Below, piece after piece: positions 1 to 10,087 of a stretch of 64,000 bases of DNA. Origin of the DNA: Pseudogymnoascus destructans (Eukaryota > Ascomycota > Leotiomycetes > Thelebolales > Thelebolaceae). The position numbers and the translations under genes were made by a program. The notes under the pieces are model-generated. The model saw only the letters and a list, made by a program, of their open reading frames with translations. It was not told the origin of the DNA and ran no database searches. The stretch spans positions 1-64,000 of the forward strand of contig NW_020167562.1 of the NCBI RefSeq assembly GCF_001641265.1, written 5' to 3'. Each line of letters starts with the position of its first letter. Positions within the stretch are counted from its first letter, which is position 1.

Positions 1-907
1 CTTGAGGCTCATTGCTGTCGGCAAGGTTCTTTCTGATTTCTCTAAGCGTGTAGGCTTGCATTTCCATATTAAGTCTCTCCGTACTAGCATCCCACGGTAT
101 TATATCCCCAGATGGCAGCCTTGCACCTCGGAGAGGAGCGGGTGAGTTTCTACGGGGCTTGACAGCATTGACAGGCGTAAGGCGCAGAAGGGAGACACTC
201 GGTTTTTTACCGATCTCTTTGACAGGCTCCTGGCTCGTCATGCGGTTTTGCGGTTCCGTCCTAGATACATCCAAAGGGGCGGGGGGTTTCGTTTCCGTAG
301 GCGGTCCGGTCTCCGCTGCAGGAATAACCTTGCGTTCGCGAAACACCGCGATATTTTGTCTTGCCAGGTGTTCTCCTTGCATTTGCACGCTCAACATTAT
401 TATTTCCCGCCCCATGCACCAGTTTTCGAGACAGGTGGAAGCGACGGGGTTCCGCAATTACTCGAGGTAATCGTGCTACGTCCGGAGCCCTCTATTATTC
501 GCGGGTGGCACAGCTCCAACTTCATCCTGTCTCATTGTAACGTGCCGCGTCTCCGGAGGGACAGCAGGCTGGGTGTTGCTCAGGTTTCGGCCCGGCTGGT
601 CTCTAAATTCATCCCCTGGTTGGCTGGTTTTAACCTGTGGTGCTCTCGGGCCATTTTCTAGAGCAGATGTATATCCCGCAGAGTCCGCGACGGTGAATGC
701 ATTTGGTCGCGAGCCCTGGACGATTCGTTGTCGCTTGAATATAAACTGGCCAGCATTTCGACCCCTGGCAAGTTCATCGTGCACACCTATATATACAAGT
801 GTCAGCAGAAACCTTCAACTGGGTTCTGTTTGTACGAGCTTACGCAAAATCTCCACAGGATCCTCAGTGGCCTTCCTCTTGATCTGGACTCTGGTTGGAG
901 GTAACAT
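1..907 (-). pseudogene. unrecognised decaying gene, 5' part, three in-frame stops
   Basis: One reading frame runs on the minus strand from an ATG at 905-907 off the left edge of the window, broken only by TGA at 815-817, TAG at 476-478 and TAA at 458-460. All three can be explained by C-to-T changes on the coding strand (CGA, CAG, CAA). The frame is otherwise continuous, begins with a basic stretch (MLPPTRVQIKRK), has a Gln/Pro-rich middle and ends at the edge with a segment reading PWDASTERLN. No family is recognised. Short introns covering the stops are possible but no convincing donor-acceptor pairs were found. It is partial because the window ends inside it. What is seen is a long coherent frame with stops; that it is a dead gene is inference. 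Confidence 0.5.
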
Positions 908-1464
908 GGTCTATTGTAAGTTGCGGACGTCGAAAACTTCCCGGATACTCAATATGGGGTATTCTGGTGATATTTGAGTAGATTATTGCGTGAAATCTGC
1001 ACGGGTTGCAAGATTAACACAAAGCGACACGATTTCCCGATTCTGTTGAAGTTGAAAGTTCCATAAATTTAGCGCCTATCATGGCCCGCGATAAGCCTCT
1101 GACGCGCCCAATGTGGGTAAACAATAACCCCACCAAACAACGGTTATATCCTCAAATTAATTCCGCCATGAATAAAAATTATACATAAAGACTCCTTAAA
1201 TTACTCTTTCACATGGTATTATTTGTAGGGACTTATGTACTAATGAAATAGCAATCGATTAGCTGACGATATTAGGATCTGAAGGATTAGATTGGGAAGA
1301 GTGGGGTGCCGATAGACGCTAACGCTTACTTCGATGATGACAGTTAGGGGAATTAAATATTCGAGTATGTTGTATCTACAAGTTCATTAAATTCCATTGA
1401 ATTAATTTACTACTTAAAATGTGAAATATTAATCCAATGGGCCAAAGACTGGCCCATCTGCTCT
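908..1464. other. gene-free AT-rich stretch
   Basis: No open frame of note and no recognisable repeat was seen here. Base composition drops to AT-rich from about 1100 onward. Confidence 0.5.
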
Positions 1465-1645
1465 TGAGAACTAAAAAAAATGCAAAAAGACTCGTCAGAT
1501 TCCTGCGATTCTGGATATCTGATGAGGGAGAAAATCATGTTTTGTGATTTTGCTTTTTGGCGCTTATTTGTCGAATCCGTAACCTTTCCAAACCCAGGCC
1601 AGACTGTCCTGACAGTGGTACTTCTACTGCGCCACTGTGCCGCTA
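1465..1645 (-). mobile_element. candidate tRNA-derived SINE
   Basis: On the minus strand a box-A-like sequence (TGGCGCAGTAG, complement of about 1624-1634) is followed 46 bases later by a box-B-like sequence (GGATTCGAC, around 1570-1578). The spacing fits an internal RNA polymerase III promoter. The head resembles a tRNA 5' half (GCGGCACAGTGGCGCAGTAG). The tail runs about 100 bases to a T-rich stretch near 1465-1480. No clean cloverleaf can be folded by eye and no second copy was seen in the window, so a mutated tRNA pseudogene or chance similarity remains possible. Confidence 0.35.
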
Positions 1646-2576
1646 TCTGGGAGGAAGACGACTGGATTTGATATATATAGGTAGTCTGGTGCTTGTCAGC
1701 TTGGTGACACCTGATTTCTGAGGGGACAATGGGTGCCTGCCAGGCCTCAGGATGAGAATGATATACATATATAGTACTCGAAGCATATTGTAGCAACATC
1801 AAACCTGAAATTCCACAAGTATAAACTGAGGTTTCTAGACAGACATATGGAACACACCTTGATCTTCAAGATCGAGAGCCCATATTTTGATCTTCGATGG
1901 TTGAAATTTGAAGCAGCCTTCTACGCAACCAGAAGTTGCTTATTGATGAGTTGCGTGGGAGCTTCGGATACACAACGGAAATAATGCAGTACGACGCAAT
2001 TCAAAAGAGACGATATCATCTTCCACCCCCACAAGCAAGGTAATGTACAATTTGCACACCAGTCAGTGCTCTCTTTATATCCACATCAACTCGCAACCAC
2101 ACATCATCAGTGTTACGAGATGAATAGCAGCCACAGGATCTCAGCACTCTGTGATGGCTGTGCCAGCAAAGAGGCTTCCCAACTTGGGAGACACGGCTCT
2201 GTTCGAACAGGCCAAAGAGTGTTTGCATTTTCGTCATCCTGGTTTATGCACCTATCTACACCGTGTGACCAATGAACAAAGAAAAACTTACGATAGAAGA
2301 CACATTTTGCTATGCCGTTCTGAAGTAAGGGAAGTAAGGGGTGTAGCAAAATTGTGAGACAGCAAGCAAACTCCTGAAACATAGAGCATTTTTGACAATC
2401 AAGTGACTTTGTGGAAAGATGCACGACTTCTTGAGAGGTTACTCAAAGCTAAGCGCCGTGGTTGATTCATACCGACGTTGCTCAAAGTCGTCGTTGACAG
2501 TTGAAAAGCGAACGCCCAATTTCTATATGTCACACGTGATCAAACTACTCCAAATCGGACTAATCCCAATATGGAA
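1646..2576. other. gene-free stretch
   Basis: Only short overlapping frames on both strands are present, none with coherent protein character. No repeat shared with the rest of the window was recognised. Confidence 0.5.
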
Positions 2577-3161
2577 CTACCAGCAATCATATGGGGTTCT
2601 ACCGAGTACAACATCCTTTGATAGATATTGGCCAAGACCTTGTAAATCATGACAAGTGTCGTTATGATCCTGCACTATCGATCGCTCCTGTGACTCTCCA
2701 GCCGCCCTGGGCAACCACTGCCGCCCCTTCGTCGCTCGCAATTCCACCGCACCGATGATATCCATAACTAATGTGTCTGCATCTTGCTTCTCAATACAAA
2801 AAGGGTTGCTTTCCTTCCCACCTTTAGCAAGTAAGGGTAGAACGTGGCAAATCCCAGGCACAAACTGTAAACTGGCGCCACTGGAACGGCCGAACCCATC
2901 CAATCTCAACGCCACGCTCAGGATCTCACTCGCCGTATCTAATTCTCCCACTCGAATTGTCAGCTCTATGGTTAATCGCCGATATAACAGGAATGAATGC
3001 TCGACTTCCATGCTTCGATAGAGATGTAATCCACACCCCCCCAATGAAGCTTGAGGTTGCGCATAGAGCTTCATTGCGGCAGCGAGGGCTTCCCGCATTC
3101 TCTCCTGCGAAGGGTACACTCCTTGATTCTCCTCTTTAGCCAGAAGACGGGAGCACATCAC
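2577..3161 (-). CDS. unrecognised protein, probably a gene remnant
   Basis: The frame codes for about 194 residues with normal amino-acid balance, including Ala/Leu-rich helical stretches (EALAAAMKLYAQ, ELDTASEILSVALRLDGF) that could form a helical-repeat fold. The first plausible ATG is at about 3156-3158. Just upstream, in another frame, another short coherent segment (NERRIRTSGARLII) occurs, so the gene may be longer and frameshifted or spliced. No family is recognised. Its neighbour at 3310-3860 on the other strand is a broken glutathione S-transferase, so this may be a decaying host region. The composition differs from the surrounding transposons, which is the main support for calling it a gene. 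Confidence 0.35.
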   Translation of the reverse strand: MMCSRLLAKEENQGVYPSQERMREALAAAMKLYAQPQASLGGCGLHLYRSMEVEHSFLLYRRLTIELTIRVGELDTASEILSVALRLDGFGRSSGASLQFVPGICHVLPLLAKGGKESNPFCIEKQDADTLVMDIIGAVELRATKGRQWLPRAAGESQERSIVQDHNDTCHDLQGLGQYLSKDVVLGRTPYDCW

Positions 3162-3309
3162 CAGTACGGCAAGATTATCAGTCTCGCACCAGATGTGCGG
3201 ATTCGTCTTTCGTTCTCAACCTCCACCCTCCTCCAGCTGTCTTCATCCATCCCGCCCCCCTCCCTCAAATCCCCCAACCACACCCAAAAATATCTTCTAA
3301 CGCACCCCA

Positions 3310-3860
3310 GCGGCCTCATATCCGGCGAATCCCCCACCAGAGAAAAAACACAATGTCCCCGCCATCCACCATCTACCCACCAACACGCACATCATAGACT
3401 CCACCCCATCGCCAAGTTCCTCGAGGCCACATACCCCCCACCCCCCTCCTCTAACCTCCTCGCTAGACGGCACCATCGAGTTACAGGCACGCTCTGTCGT
3501 CGGCCCAACGTTCCGCGCCTCAGTGGTGCCGCGCGAGATCAACATCCTCTCGCTCAGGTCACAGGAGTACTTCCGGCGCACGCGCGAGGCGGCGCTAGGG
3601 CGTAAGCTCGAGGATTGCTTGATGCGGAGGAGGAGAGCTGGAAGGCTGTCTGTGAGGGAATGAGGGTGGGTGAGCTGATGAGGACGAATAAGGCGGAGGG
3701 GCCGTTTGTGTTGGGTGCGCGACCGAGTTATACGGATTTCTTTATTGCGGGTCGTTGCAGTTGGCGAGGGTGGTGGACGAGGGTGGCGGATGAGGGTGTT
3801 TTTGAGAGGCATATGAAGTATGTTAGGTATAAGGAGGTTTATGAGGCTTGTTTGCCTTAA
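3310..3860 (+). pseudogene. glutathione S-transferase, frameshifted and 3'-truncated
   Basis: Segments of a fungal GST are spread over the three forward frames. A thioredoxin-fold end near 3340-3430 reads HNVPAIHHL then DSTPIAKFLEATYP. The C-terminal helical domain follows at about 3520-3615 (EINILSLRSQEYFRRTREAA) and 3615-3850 (GPFVLGARPSYTDFFIAG, FERHMKY, KEVYEACLP). At least four single-base shifts separate them, near 3405, 3450, 3612 and 3745. The family conjugates glutathione to electrophiles in the cytosol; this copy cannot make the protein. The last codons end exactly at the TA into which a pogo-type element inserted (3858-3859), so the apparent TAA stop is partly transposon and the original C-terminus is lost. 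Confidence 0.75.
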
Positions 3861-4468
3861 CGTAAGTCGTGGCGTACTGGCGGTAGTGGGGTGGTTAGAA
3901 CCACCCCATCAAACTTACCATCTTACCTACCCAACTCCATTATGGTACGTCGAAAGAGCGTAGAGGCTCAAGAGCGTAATATTGCAATAGATCAAGCTAT
4001 ATTAGCTATTCATTCCAAACAATATAAGTCAGTGTACGCAGCTGCCAAAGCACTTGACACTTGACCTCCCAGAACAATCTATCCGTCGTCGTATGAATGG
4101 AGGCCACACACGCGTAGAAGCGCGTCAAAAACAACAACTATTATCAAAAACGCAAGAAGAAACACTCTTAAAGTGGATTAGAGAGCTAACAAGTAGCGGA
4201 TATGCACCTAGCCACCGAATACTACGAGAAATTGCAGAAGAGGTTCGAGCAGACCATTGCCAGGTTTTTAATTTACACGACCAACTTCACAATCAACTTC
4301 ACGAACAATTTCAACCTATACCACACCTTCCATTAGGACAAGATTAGGTTCCACACTTTATTAAACGACATCCACATCTACAAGTATGACTAGGAAGACA
4401 AATTGAAGTGCAAAGGATGAGTGGAGTTACAAAACAAGTCGTACAAGGGTGGTTTGACGCATATAAGG
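3860..4468 (+). mobile_element. pogo-type element, 5' fragment (relative of pogo-4)
   Basis: The left end starts ACGTAAGTCGTGGCG right after a TA and matches the terminal inverted repeat of the element at 57223-58946. A transposase start lies at about 3942 (MVRRKSV), as in that element. After a stop, the frame continues at 4054-4347 with psq/CENP-B-type helix-turn-helix character (SIRRRMNGGHTRVEARQKQQ, LLKWIRELTSSGYAPSHRIL). Further matching pieces in shifted frames run to 4468 (FIKRHPHLQV, GWFDAYK). The DDE catalytic half is missing: at 4469 the sequence switches to a fragment of LTR-A. It is an inactive remnant. Confidence 0.75.
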
Positions 4469-4503
4469 TGTCATACTGATATTCGTTGCACTCAGTTTGC
4501 TAT
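4469..4503 (+). repeat. LTR-A, first 35 bp only
   Basis: The sequence begins TGTCATACTGATATTCG and follows the 5' end of the LTR-A family (compare 10088, 20308, 33291, 43666, 61528) for about 35 bases, then departs. It joins the broken pogo relic to unrelated sequence and marks a rearrangement or truncation point. Confidence 0.7.
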
Positions 4504-4962
4504 GCCATTTGCTTCCACAAACACTCTTTGCTTACCGTGACCCTATGCAATAGGGTTAGTTCTAACAATTATAGGGATGGCAAAAGGCTTGTTTAGGATA
4601 ACAAGGCTTAGTGGAACCCATGGTATTTAATGCTTCATTATGCTCTTAACAATAAGATAAAGAGCGCTATTAATATATACTGTCATAAAGAGTATTTTGG
4701 CTTTCTTAAGATGAATTGCTTAAGAGCAACTAGATAGTACTACAGCATATCTATGACTTCCTTTATTTCTTTTATAAAGCAACATTGTTCATAGAAGGCT
4801 AGGAAGCTACACTAGAACAGGTATTGTTACCTATAGAGTTCCTTCTTAAGTAATTAGAAAAGGGGAAAGAGATGTTTAAGGATGATTTAATGCTTAGACT
4901 ATGTTTTAACTCTACATAGGAGGTTATGAATAAGTATTATTCACTTACTAAGTAGTAAATAA
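4504..4962 (+). mobile_element. hAT transposase relic
   Basis: The stretch is AT-rich and full of stops. Its 3' end reads, in one frame with stops, as a conserved hAT block: LEKGKEMFKDDLMLRLCFNS, then EVMNKYYSLTK. This corresponds to the NKYYSLTD segment seen also in the hAT relic at 41635-42250 (LDKYYALTGRTPVY). Pogo-1 begins immediately after it. The upstream part could not be assigned. Confidence 0.45.
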
Positions 4963-4964
4963 TA

Positions 4965-6967
4965 ACGTACATGTACTCGGTGTTCCACCCACTCGCTTCG
5001 CTCGTAGGTGGCGACAGCAAGTTGTGCGTGCGACAGCAAGATGTGCGTACACCGCTATTTTGATATATAGAAAAAATAATAGTATTCTTCATAACGTAGT
5101 ATCTACAATGCCTCAAAATAACGATCCTACTATGATTGCTCGCCTTAATGAGGCCCAACAGTTCTTCTTAAAACAACCAAGTACATATACAATTGCTTGG
5201 GTTGCAAATAAATTCAATGTCAACCGTGAGACACTCCGATGTCGTATTACGAGTACTACGTCTCCTCAATTACCCCACGGAGGTAGCAATCGAGTCTTAT
5301 CTCAATCGCAAGAGACCGCGGTCTGTCAATTCATATACGACCAACTTGAGCGCGGGGTCCCTGCCAACCGATCTATGATACTACGGGCAGTTGCAGACTT
5401 ACGACCTAATCGTACGATACCATCACAACGGTGGCTACAACGCTTTCTAAAAGCACACCCCGAATTTCATACAATTCACACGAAGACGTTAAATACACAT
5501 CGGAAGCAAGCACAAAAGAAAGAGGTGTTTGAGGAATTCTTTCTCACATATAACGCCCTTATTACAAAACATAACATTAAGCCATATAATTTATGGAATG
5601 TTGATGAGACAGGCTATATGATTGGGTGTTATAAGTCTACGGCTGTTATTGTACCAATCGGTGTAAAGCAGTGGACTGTTGATAATCCTGAGAATCGGCT
5701 CTCTGTTACTGTAATTGAGGCAGTAAATGCAAGTGGTGCTGCACTTGCAGAAGCTATCATTATCCTGGCAAACTTCATATGGATTCATGGTACAATGATG
5801 ACCTTGAGCCAAATGCTCTCATTATTGTAAATGAGAGCGGGTATTCAAACGACGACATTGCAATCCAATACCTTATGCATTTTATCCAACTATCTGCAGA
5901 GCATATGGCACCAGATGATACTCGCCTCTTATTACTTGACGGCCATGACTCTCATAAAACAGAGCGCTTTCTTACATTAGCAGAAGAGCATAACATTGTT
6001 ATTTGCTGCCTTCCTGCTCATACAACACATCTATTACAACCTCTTGATGTAGCGGTTTTTAAGCAGTGCAAACACTTTCATCAAAAGGCACTTGATCAAG
6101 CAGTACGTAGCTACGACTATGAGTATAAGCTACGTACGTTCCTTTCAGACCTCCCGCAAATCCGACGGCAATCTCTAACTGTCCGTACAATTCAATCTGG
6201 TTGGAGAAATACAGGACTATATCCATATAATCCTCCACTTGTAATTGACAAGATACAAGAGACTCGGAATCAAACACCTGATTATGAGCCATTTGCTTCA
6301 TATAATATTATCTCAACACCGAAAACAACTATGCAAAGTGTGCAAGCGGTTGAACATTGGCAGAAGAGAGCAGAGGAAGCTTTCTCATCGCCTTCAAGAG
6401 AAGGGTTTCAATCATTTGCACGTGGAACTACAGTTGTTCTACACCGGGCAGAGCTCTATAAGACCGAGCTAGATATTATGACTCTACGTGCAGTAGAGCA
6501 GAAGGCAGCAAAGGCAAGGGCACGGAAATCACTACAGAAAGGAGGGCAGTTATATGCATCAGATGCACGGAAAATGCGGGAAGAGAAGAAAGCAAAGTTG
6601 CAAGCAAAAGCAGACGCAAGAGCAGCAAGGGAATCGGACCAAGTAGTAAAGCAGCTACAAGCGCAAGCACGTAAAATCGAAATTGAAGAGCGTAAGGTTG
6701 AGAGGAAGCGGGTAGCAGAGCGGAAGAAGGAAGGGTTGAAATCAAAAGTGATCATTTTACGGTATAGTAAGGATCAAAGTGATAGTAGCAATAGTGGCAG
6801 TAGCGATAGTGATAGTAGTTCTATTGATTTTATGTTTTAATTATATAGTTATATAGTTGATATATAAGGCGTCTTTTTCTTCGTTTTATGTGTCGCACAT
6901 CTTGCTGTCGCACGCACAACTTGCTGTCGCCACCTACGAGCGAAGCGAGTGGGTGGAACACCGAGTA
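4965..6967 (+). mobile_element. pogo-1, Tc1/mariner-pogo DNA transposon
   Basis: The left end starts ACGTACATGTACTCGG after a TA at 4963-4964. An inverted repeat of about 74 bp, containing the phrase CGACAGCAAGTTGTGCGTGC, is found at 4974-5047 and reversed at 6894-6967. The right end lacks the expected outermost bases (ACATGTACGT): after CACCGAGTA the sequence runs directly into the inverted repeat of the next element, pogo-2 copy A. Between the repeats lies one transposase frame with a single shift. The missing right tip should make this copy immobile. Confidence 0.85.
5108..6840 (+). pseudogene. pogo/Fot1-type DDE transposase, one frameshift
   Basis: The protein would cut and paste its own element between TA dinucleotides. 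It starts MPQNNDPTM, with an N-terminal psq-type helix-turn-helix and a CENP-B-like second DNA-binding domain (PSQRWLQRFLKAHPEF, about residues 85-135). The catalytic region follows: VDETGY (first Asp), LLLLDGHDSH (second Asp) and HLLQPLDVAVF (third Asp). The C-terminal tail is a long Lys/Arg/Glu coiled-coil-like stretch ending in a Ser/Asp repeat before the TAA at 6838-6840. The reading frame shifts once around 5770-5790, between the first and second catalytic residues. All other blocks look intact. Length about 575 residues, within the range of fungal pogo transposases. Confidence 0.85.
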
Positions 6968-8816
6968 TAGCGAAAGCGCCAAACAAGCGAAAGCGCCAAA
7001 TGATGCGGTGACCAAACCCCCCAACTAAATGTTAAATTCCTCAACAACAAAACATGCCCCATAAAAACGATGAAAGCCAATTAGTGCTAGCTATCCAGGC
7101 TATGCAAAGCGACCCAAAGTTACGCCTTCGAATTGCTGCTAGGATCTATTCTGTGGACCACCGCAAGCTAGGTCGTCGTCTAGATGGTGTACCTTCACGA
7201 CGCGATATCCAAGCCAACTCACGGAAATTAACTAACCTAGAAGAGTCCGTCCTTGTTCAGTATATACTCGACCTAGCTGCCAAAGGGTTTCCTCCTCGGC
7301 TGTCTGTTGTTGAAGATATGGCAAGTCGACTACTTGCAACACGCGACGCGTCACGCGTTGGGTCGCGTTGGGCTTCAAACTTTGTTAAGCGGCGTGTAGA
7401 GCTCCAGACACGCTTTCAGCGCAAATACGACTACCAGAGGGCTAAGTGCGAAGATCCAGAAGTTATTAATGGCTGGTTTGAGCTTGTGCGTAACACAATT
7501 GCGAAATATGGTATCGATGAAGCAGATATCTACAACTTTGATGAGACTGGGTTTATGATGGGCGTTATCTCAACTGCTATGGTTGTAACAAGCTCAGACG
7601 GGCGGGCAAAAGCAAAGAAGGTACAGCCTGGTAATCGGGAATGGGTTACAGTAATCCAAGGCGTTAGTTCTCAAGGTTGGGCAGTACCACCATTTATCAT
7701 TGTTGCAGGCAAAAACCACCTTACATCTTGGTATGAGAATAGTGGATTTTCAAGCGATTGGGTGATTTCTGTTACTGAAAATGGCTGGACTACAAACGAG
7801 AGAGGCATGGATTGGATTCAGCACTTTGAGAAGCATACAAAGGCCCGGAGTGTTGGTGGTTATCGCTTGTTAGTCCTTGATGGTCATGAGAGCCACCACT
7901 CAGATGAGTTTGAGGAGTACTGCAAGGAACACAACATTATTACGCTTTGTATGCCTGCTCACTCTTCTCATCTACTCCAGCCACTTGATGTTGGCTGTTT
8001 CGGCCCGTTTAAAGCAGGCCTATGGTCGGCAAATTGAAGATATGATGCAGGCTCATATTTCTCATATTACAAAGGATGACTTCTTTCCTGCCTTCCACAC
8101 TGCATTTAACACTACAATGACGGAAAGTAACATTTGAGGCGGGTTCCGAGGGGCAGGGCTTCTTCCATTTGACCCTGAGAGAGTGATATCTACACTTGAT
8201 CTTAAGTTAAGGACACCAACGCCTCCAAGCTCCCGCCCAGGTACTGCTCAACCTTGGGTTTCTCAGACACCAAACAACCCAATTGAAGCTATGTCACAGT
8301 CTACATTTATTAAAACTCGGATTTCACGCCATCAAAATAGCTCTCCAACCTCAATCTATGCAGCTGTTGACCAGTTTACAAAGGGTGCATCGCAAATAAT
8401 GCATCAATTAGCACTGCTAAAGGGAGAGAACCAAAACCTACGACAGGCAAATGAAGTACTAAGCAAGCGCCGGAGAGCTAGGAAAACACGACTACAGCAA
8501 GGAGGATCACTTAGTCAACAAGGGGCGCAAGAGCTACAGGATGAGAGGGATGTTGTGCAGCAGGTAGAGCAGGAAATAAGGGCAAGCCGTGGTCGGAAGC
8601 CAAGGGAAGAAACCCGTGCCCGTCACTGTGGCAAGTGTGGTGAGACTGGGCACAATGCGCGCACGTGTCAGATTGTAATAGACACCTCTGAGGAAGAGGA
8701 CTCTGAGTAGTTTCAATTGATTTCTAATGTTGTGGTAGATTTATCGCAATGTTTGTCATGAGGGTAGATAATTTTGGCGCTTTCGCTTGTTTGGCGCTTT
8801 CGCTATACATGTACGT
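6968..8816 (+). mobile_element. pogo-2 copy A, left tip missing
   Basis: The right end reads GCGCTTTCGCTATACATGTACGT followed by TA at 8817-8818 and matches the ends of copies B (45918-47778) and C (55160-57002). The left repeat starts only at TAGCGAAAGCGCC, fused to the end of pogo-1. Copies A and C are nearly identical over their length, which implies recent movement of the family. With one tip gone this copy is probably stuck. Confidence 0.85.
7054..8710 (+). pseudogene. pogo-2 transposase (copy A), frameshift and nonsense
   Basis: The frame starts MPHKNDESQLVLA. Blocks are a helix-turn-helix (about residues 10-50), a CENP-B-type domain (SRWASNFVKR), the DDE domain with NFDETGFMMG, LLVLDGHESHH and HLLQPLDVGCF, and a C-terminal zinc knuckle of the CX2CX4HX4C type (CGKCGETGHNARTC, near 8632-8673). 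A single-base shift near 8008 and a TGA at 8135-8137 (CGA in copy C is intact at this codon) break it. The terminal codons (EEEDSE, TAG at 8708-8710) are preserved. The full-length product would be about 550 residues. Confidence 0.85.
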
Positions 8817-8818
8817 TA

Positions 8819-8877
8819 TATTAAACTAATTATATGATTTATATTGCTTTTCTTTAATATATAACTATAATATATTA
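8819..8877. other. AT-rich spacer
   Basis: About 60 bases of AT-rich sequence separate pogo-2 copy A from the foldback MITE. Nothing is encoded. Confidence 0.6.
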
Positions 8878-8879
8878 TA

Positions 8880-9303
8880 ACGTACATGTATAACAAACCG
8901 GCCAAACAAGCGAACCGGCCAATCCATTTTACACCTTAAATCACGAATTTCATAACTTAATATCTCAACAACCCTTTAATAATAAGTTATAAAAATATGT
9001 ACTTAGCCTTTTATAAGCATTTAAAGTACTCTATTTGATTTTTAAAGCAATTAGTATTGTAGTTATTAAGATACTAAGAATTAGGTCAAAAGTGGGGGCT
9101 AAAACTCAATATCTTAATAACTACAATACTAATTGCTTTAAAAATCAAATAGAGTACTTTAAATGCTTATAAAAGGCTAAGTACATATTTTTATAACTTA
9201 TTATTAAAGGGTTGTTGAGATATTAAGTTATGAAATTCGTGATTTAAGGTATAAAATGGATTGGCCGGTTCGCTTGTTTGGCCGGTTCGTTATACATGTA
9301 CGT
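8880..9303. mobile_element. foldback MITE with pogo-2-like ends
   Basis: A 424-bp unit consists of two 194-bp arms (8880-9073 and 9110-9303) in inverted orientation around a 36-bp spacer. Only two mismatches between the arms were found by eye, both transitions. It is flanked by TA on both sides (8878-8879 and 9304-9305). The tips read ACGTACATGTATAACAAACC, sharing the first 14 bases and the doubled-motif layout (motif, AACAAGCG, motif) with pogo-2, but with CCGGCC in place of GCGCC. It encodes nothing. Pogo-2 or a relative is the likely source of transposase. If transcribed it would give a very long RNA hairpin. Confidence 0.9.
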
Positions 9304-9305
9304 TA

Positions 9306-10087
9306 TTGCTAAGCTTTATTAGTGTTATATGATTGTAATGCAATATGGTCTTCTGCTATATGATTGTAATACAATATAGGAATTTTATTCTAATATATTG
9401 CTATCAAGACTTGATTGATATCACACCTTGCCCTCCCCTTACACTATAGAAATCTCCTTATCTCAAACCCGCAAGCCTTTCTCTCCCTTTCTTCCCATTT
9501 CCGTCCCATACTGGCTGACTATACGGGCTGGAATAGTGTTGACGTGAAAAAAAGGCATGAGAGCCCACGAGAAAAACCCTTCTGTTAATAAAGGCGAGAC
9601 CGAAAAAAGAAAGCCCCACTGCACCTACTAGCTCCACCAAGCCAACCAATCACTGTTCTTGCCAGACTGAGCATATTATAGTATGGGTGATAGTGTCTGC
9701 CCGTCGCGCAGGGACAATGTCAACACAAAAAACAAATGCAAAAGAGCTCTCAAAAAACACCCTTGGCAAGAACACCAGACAGAAAGAAAGAAAGCACCTA
9801 CTGCACTTACCCCTATCCCCATCCAACCAACCCATCACCCTCCTCCCCATCAACTTACTGTGCGCTCCAAGATCTCATACCCAGCGCCGCATCCTCTCTT
9901 CCCCTCTTCCCGACACTGCCGCTTACCTGCCACCCCCATTCCCACCTTCTACCCATCGAGCCACACCCCAACACCTGCCGCCCCCCATCCGGCCCCCAAG
10001 TCGGCACTTTACCAGCCACCCCCTATGACACCCCTCTCCCACCCCTCACACCCTGCTCAGACATGCCATCCCATCCACACACGTCAT
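9306..10087. other. host intergenic sequence
   Basis: GC content rises from about 9430. Several overlapping proline/threonine-rich frames arise from C-rich, low-complexity DNA and are not convincing genes. The sequence originally continued at 17325 before the insertions at 10088-17324. Confidence 0.5.
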
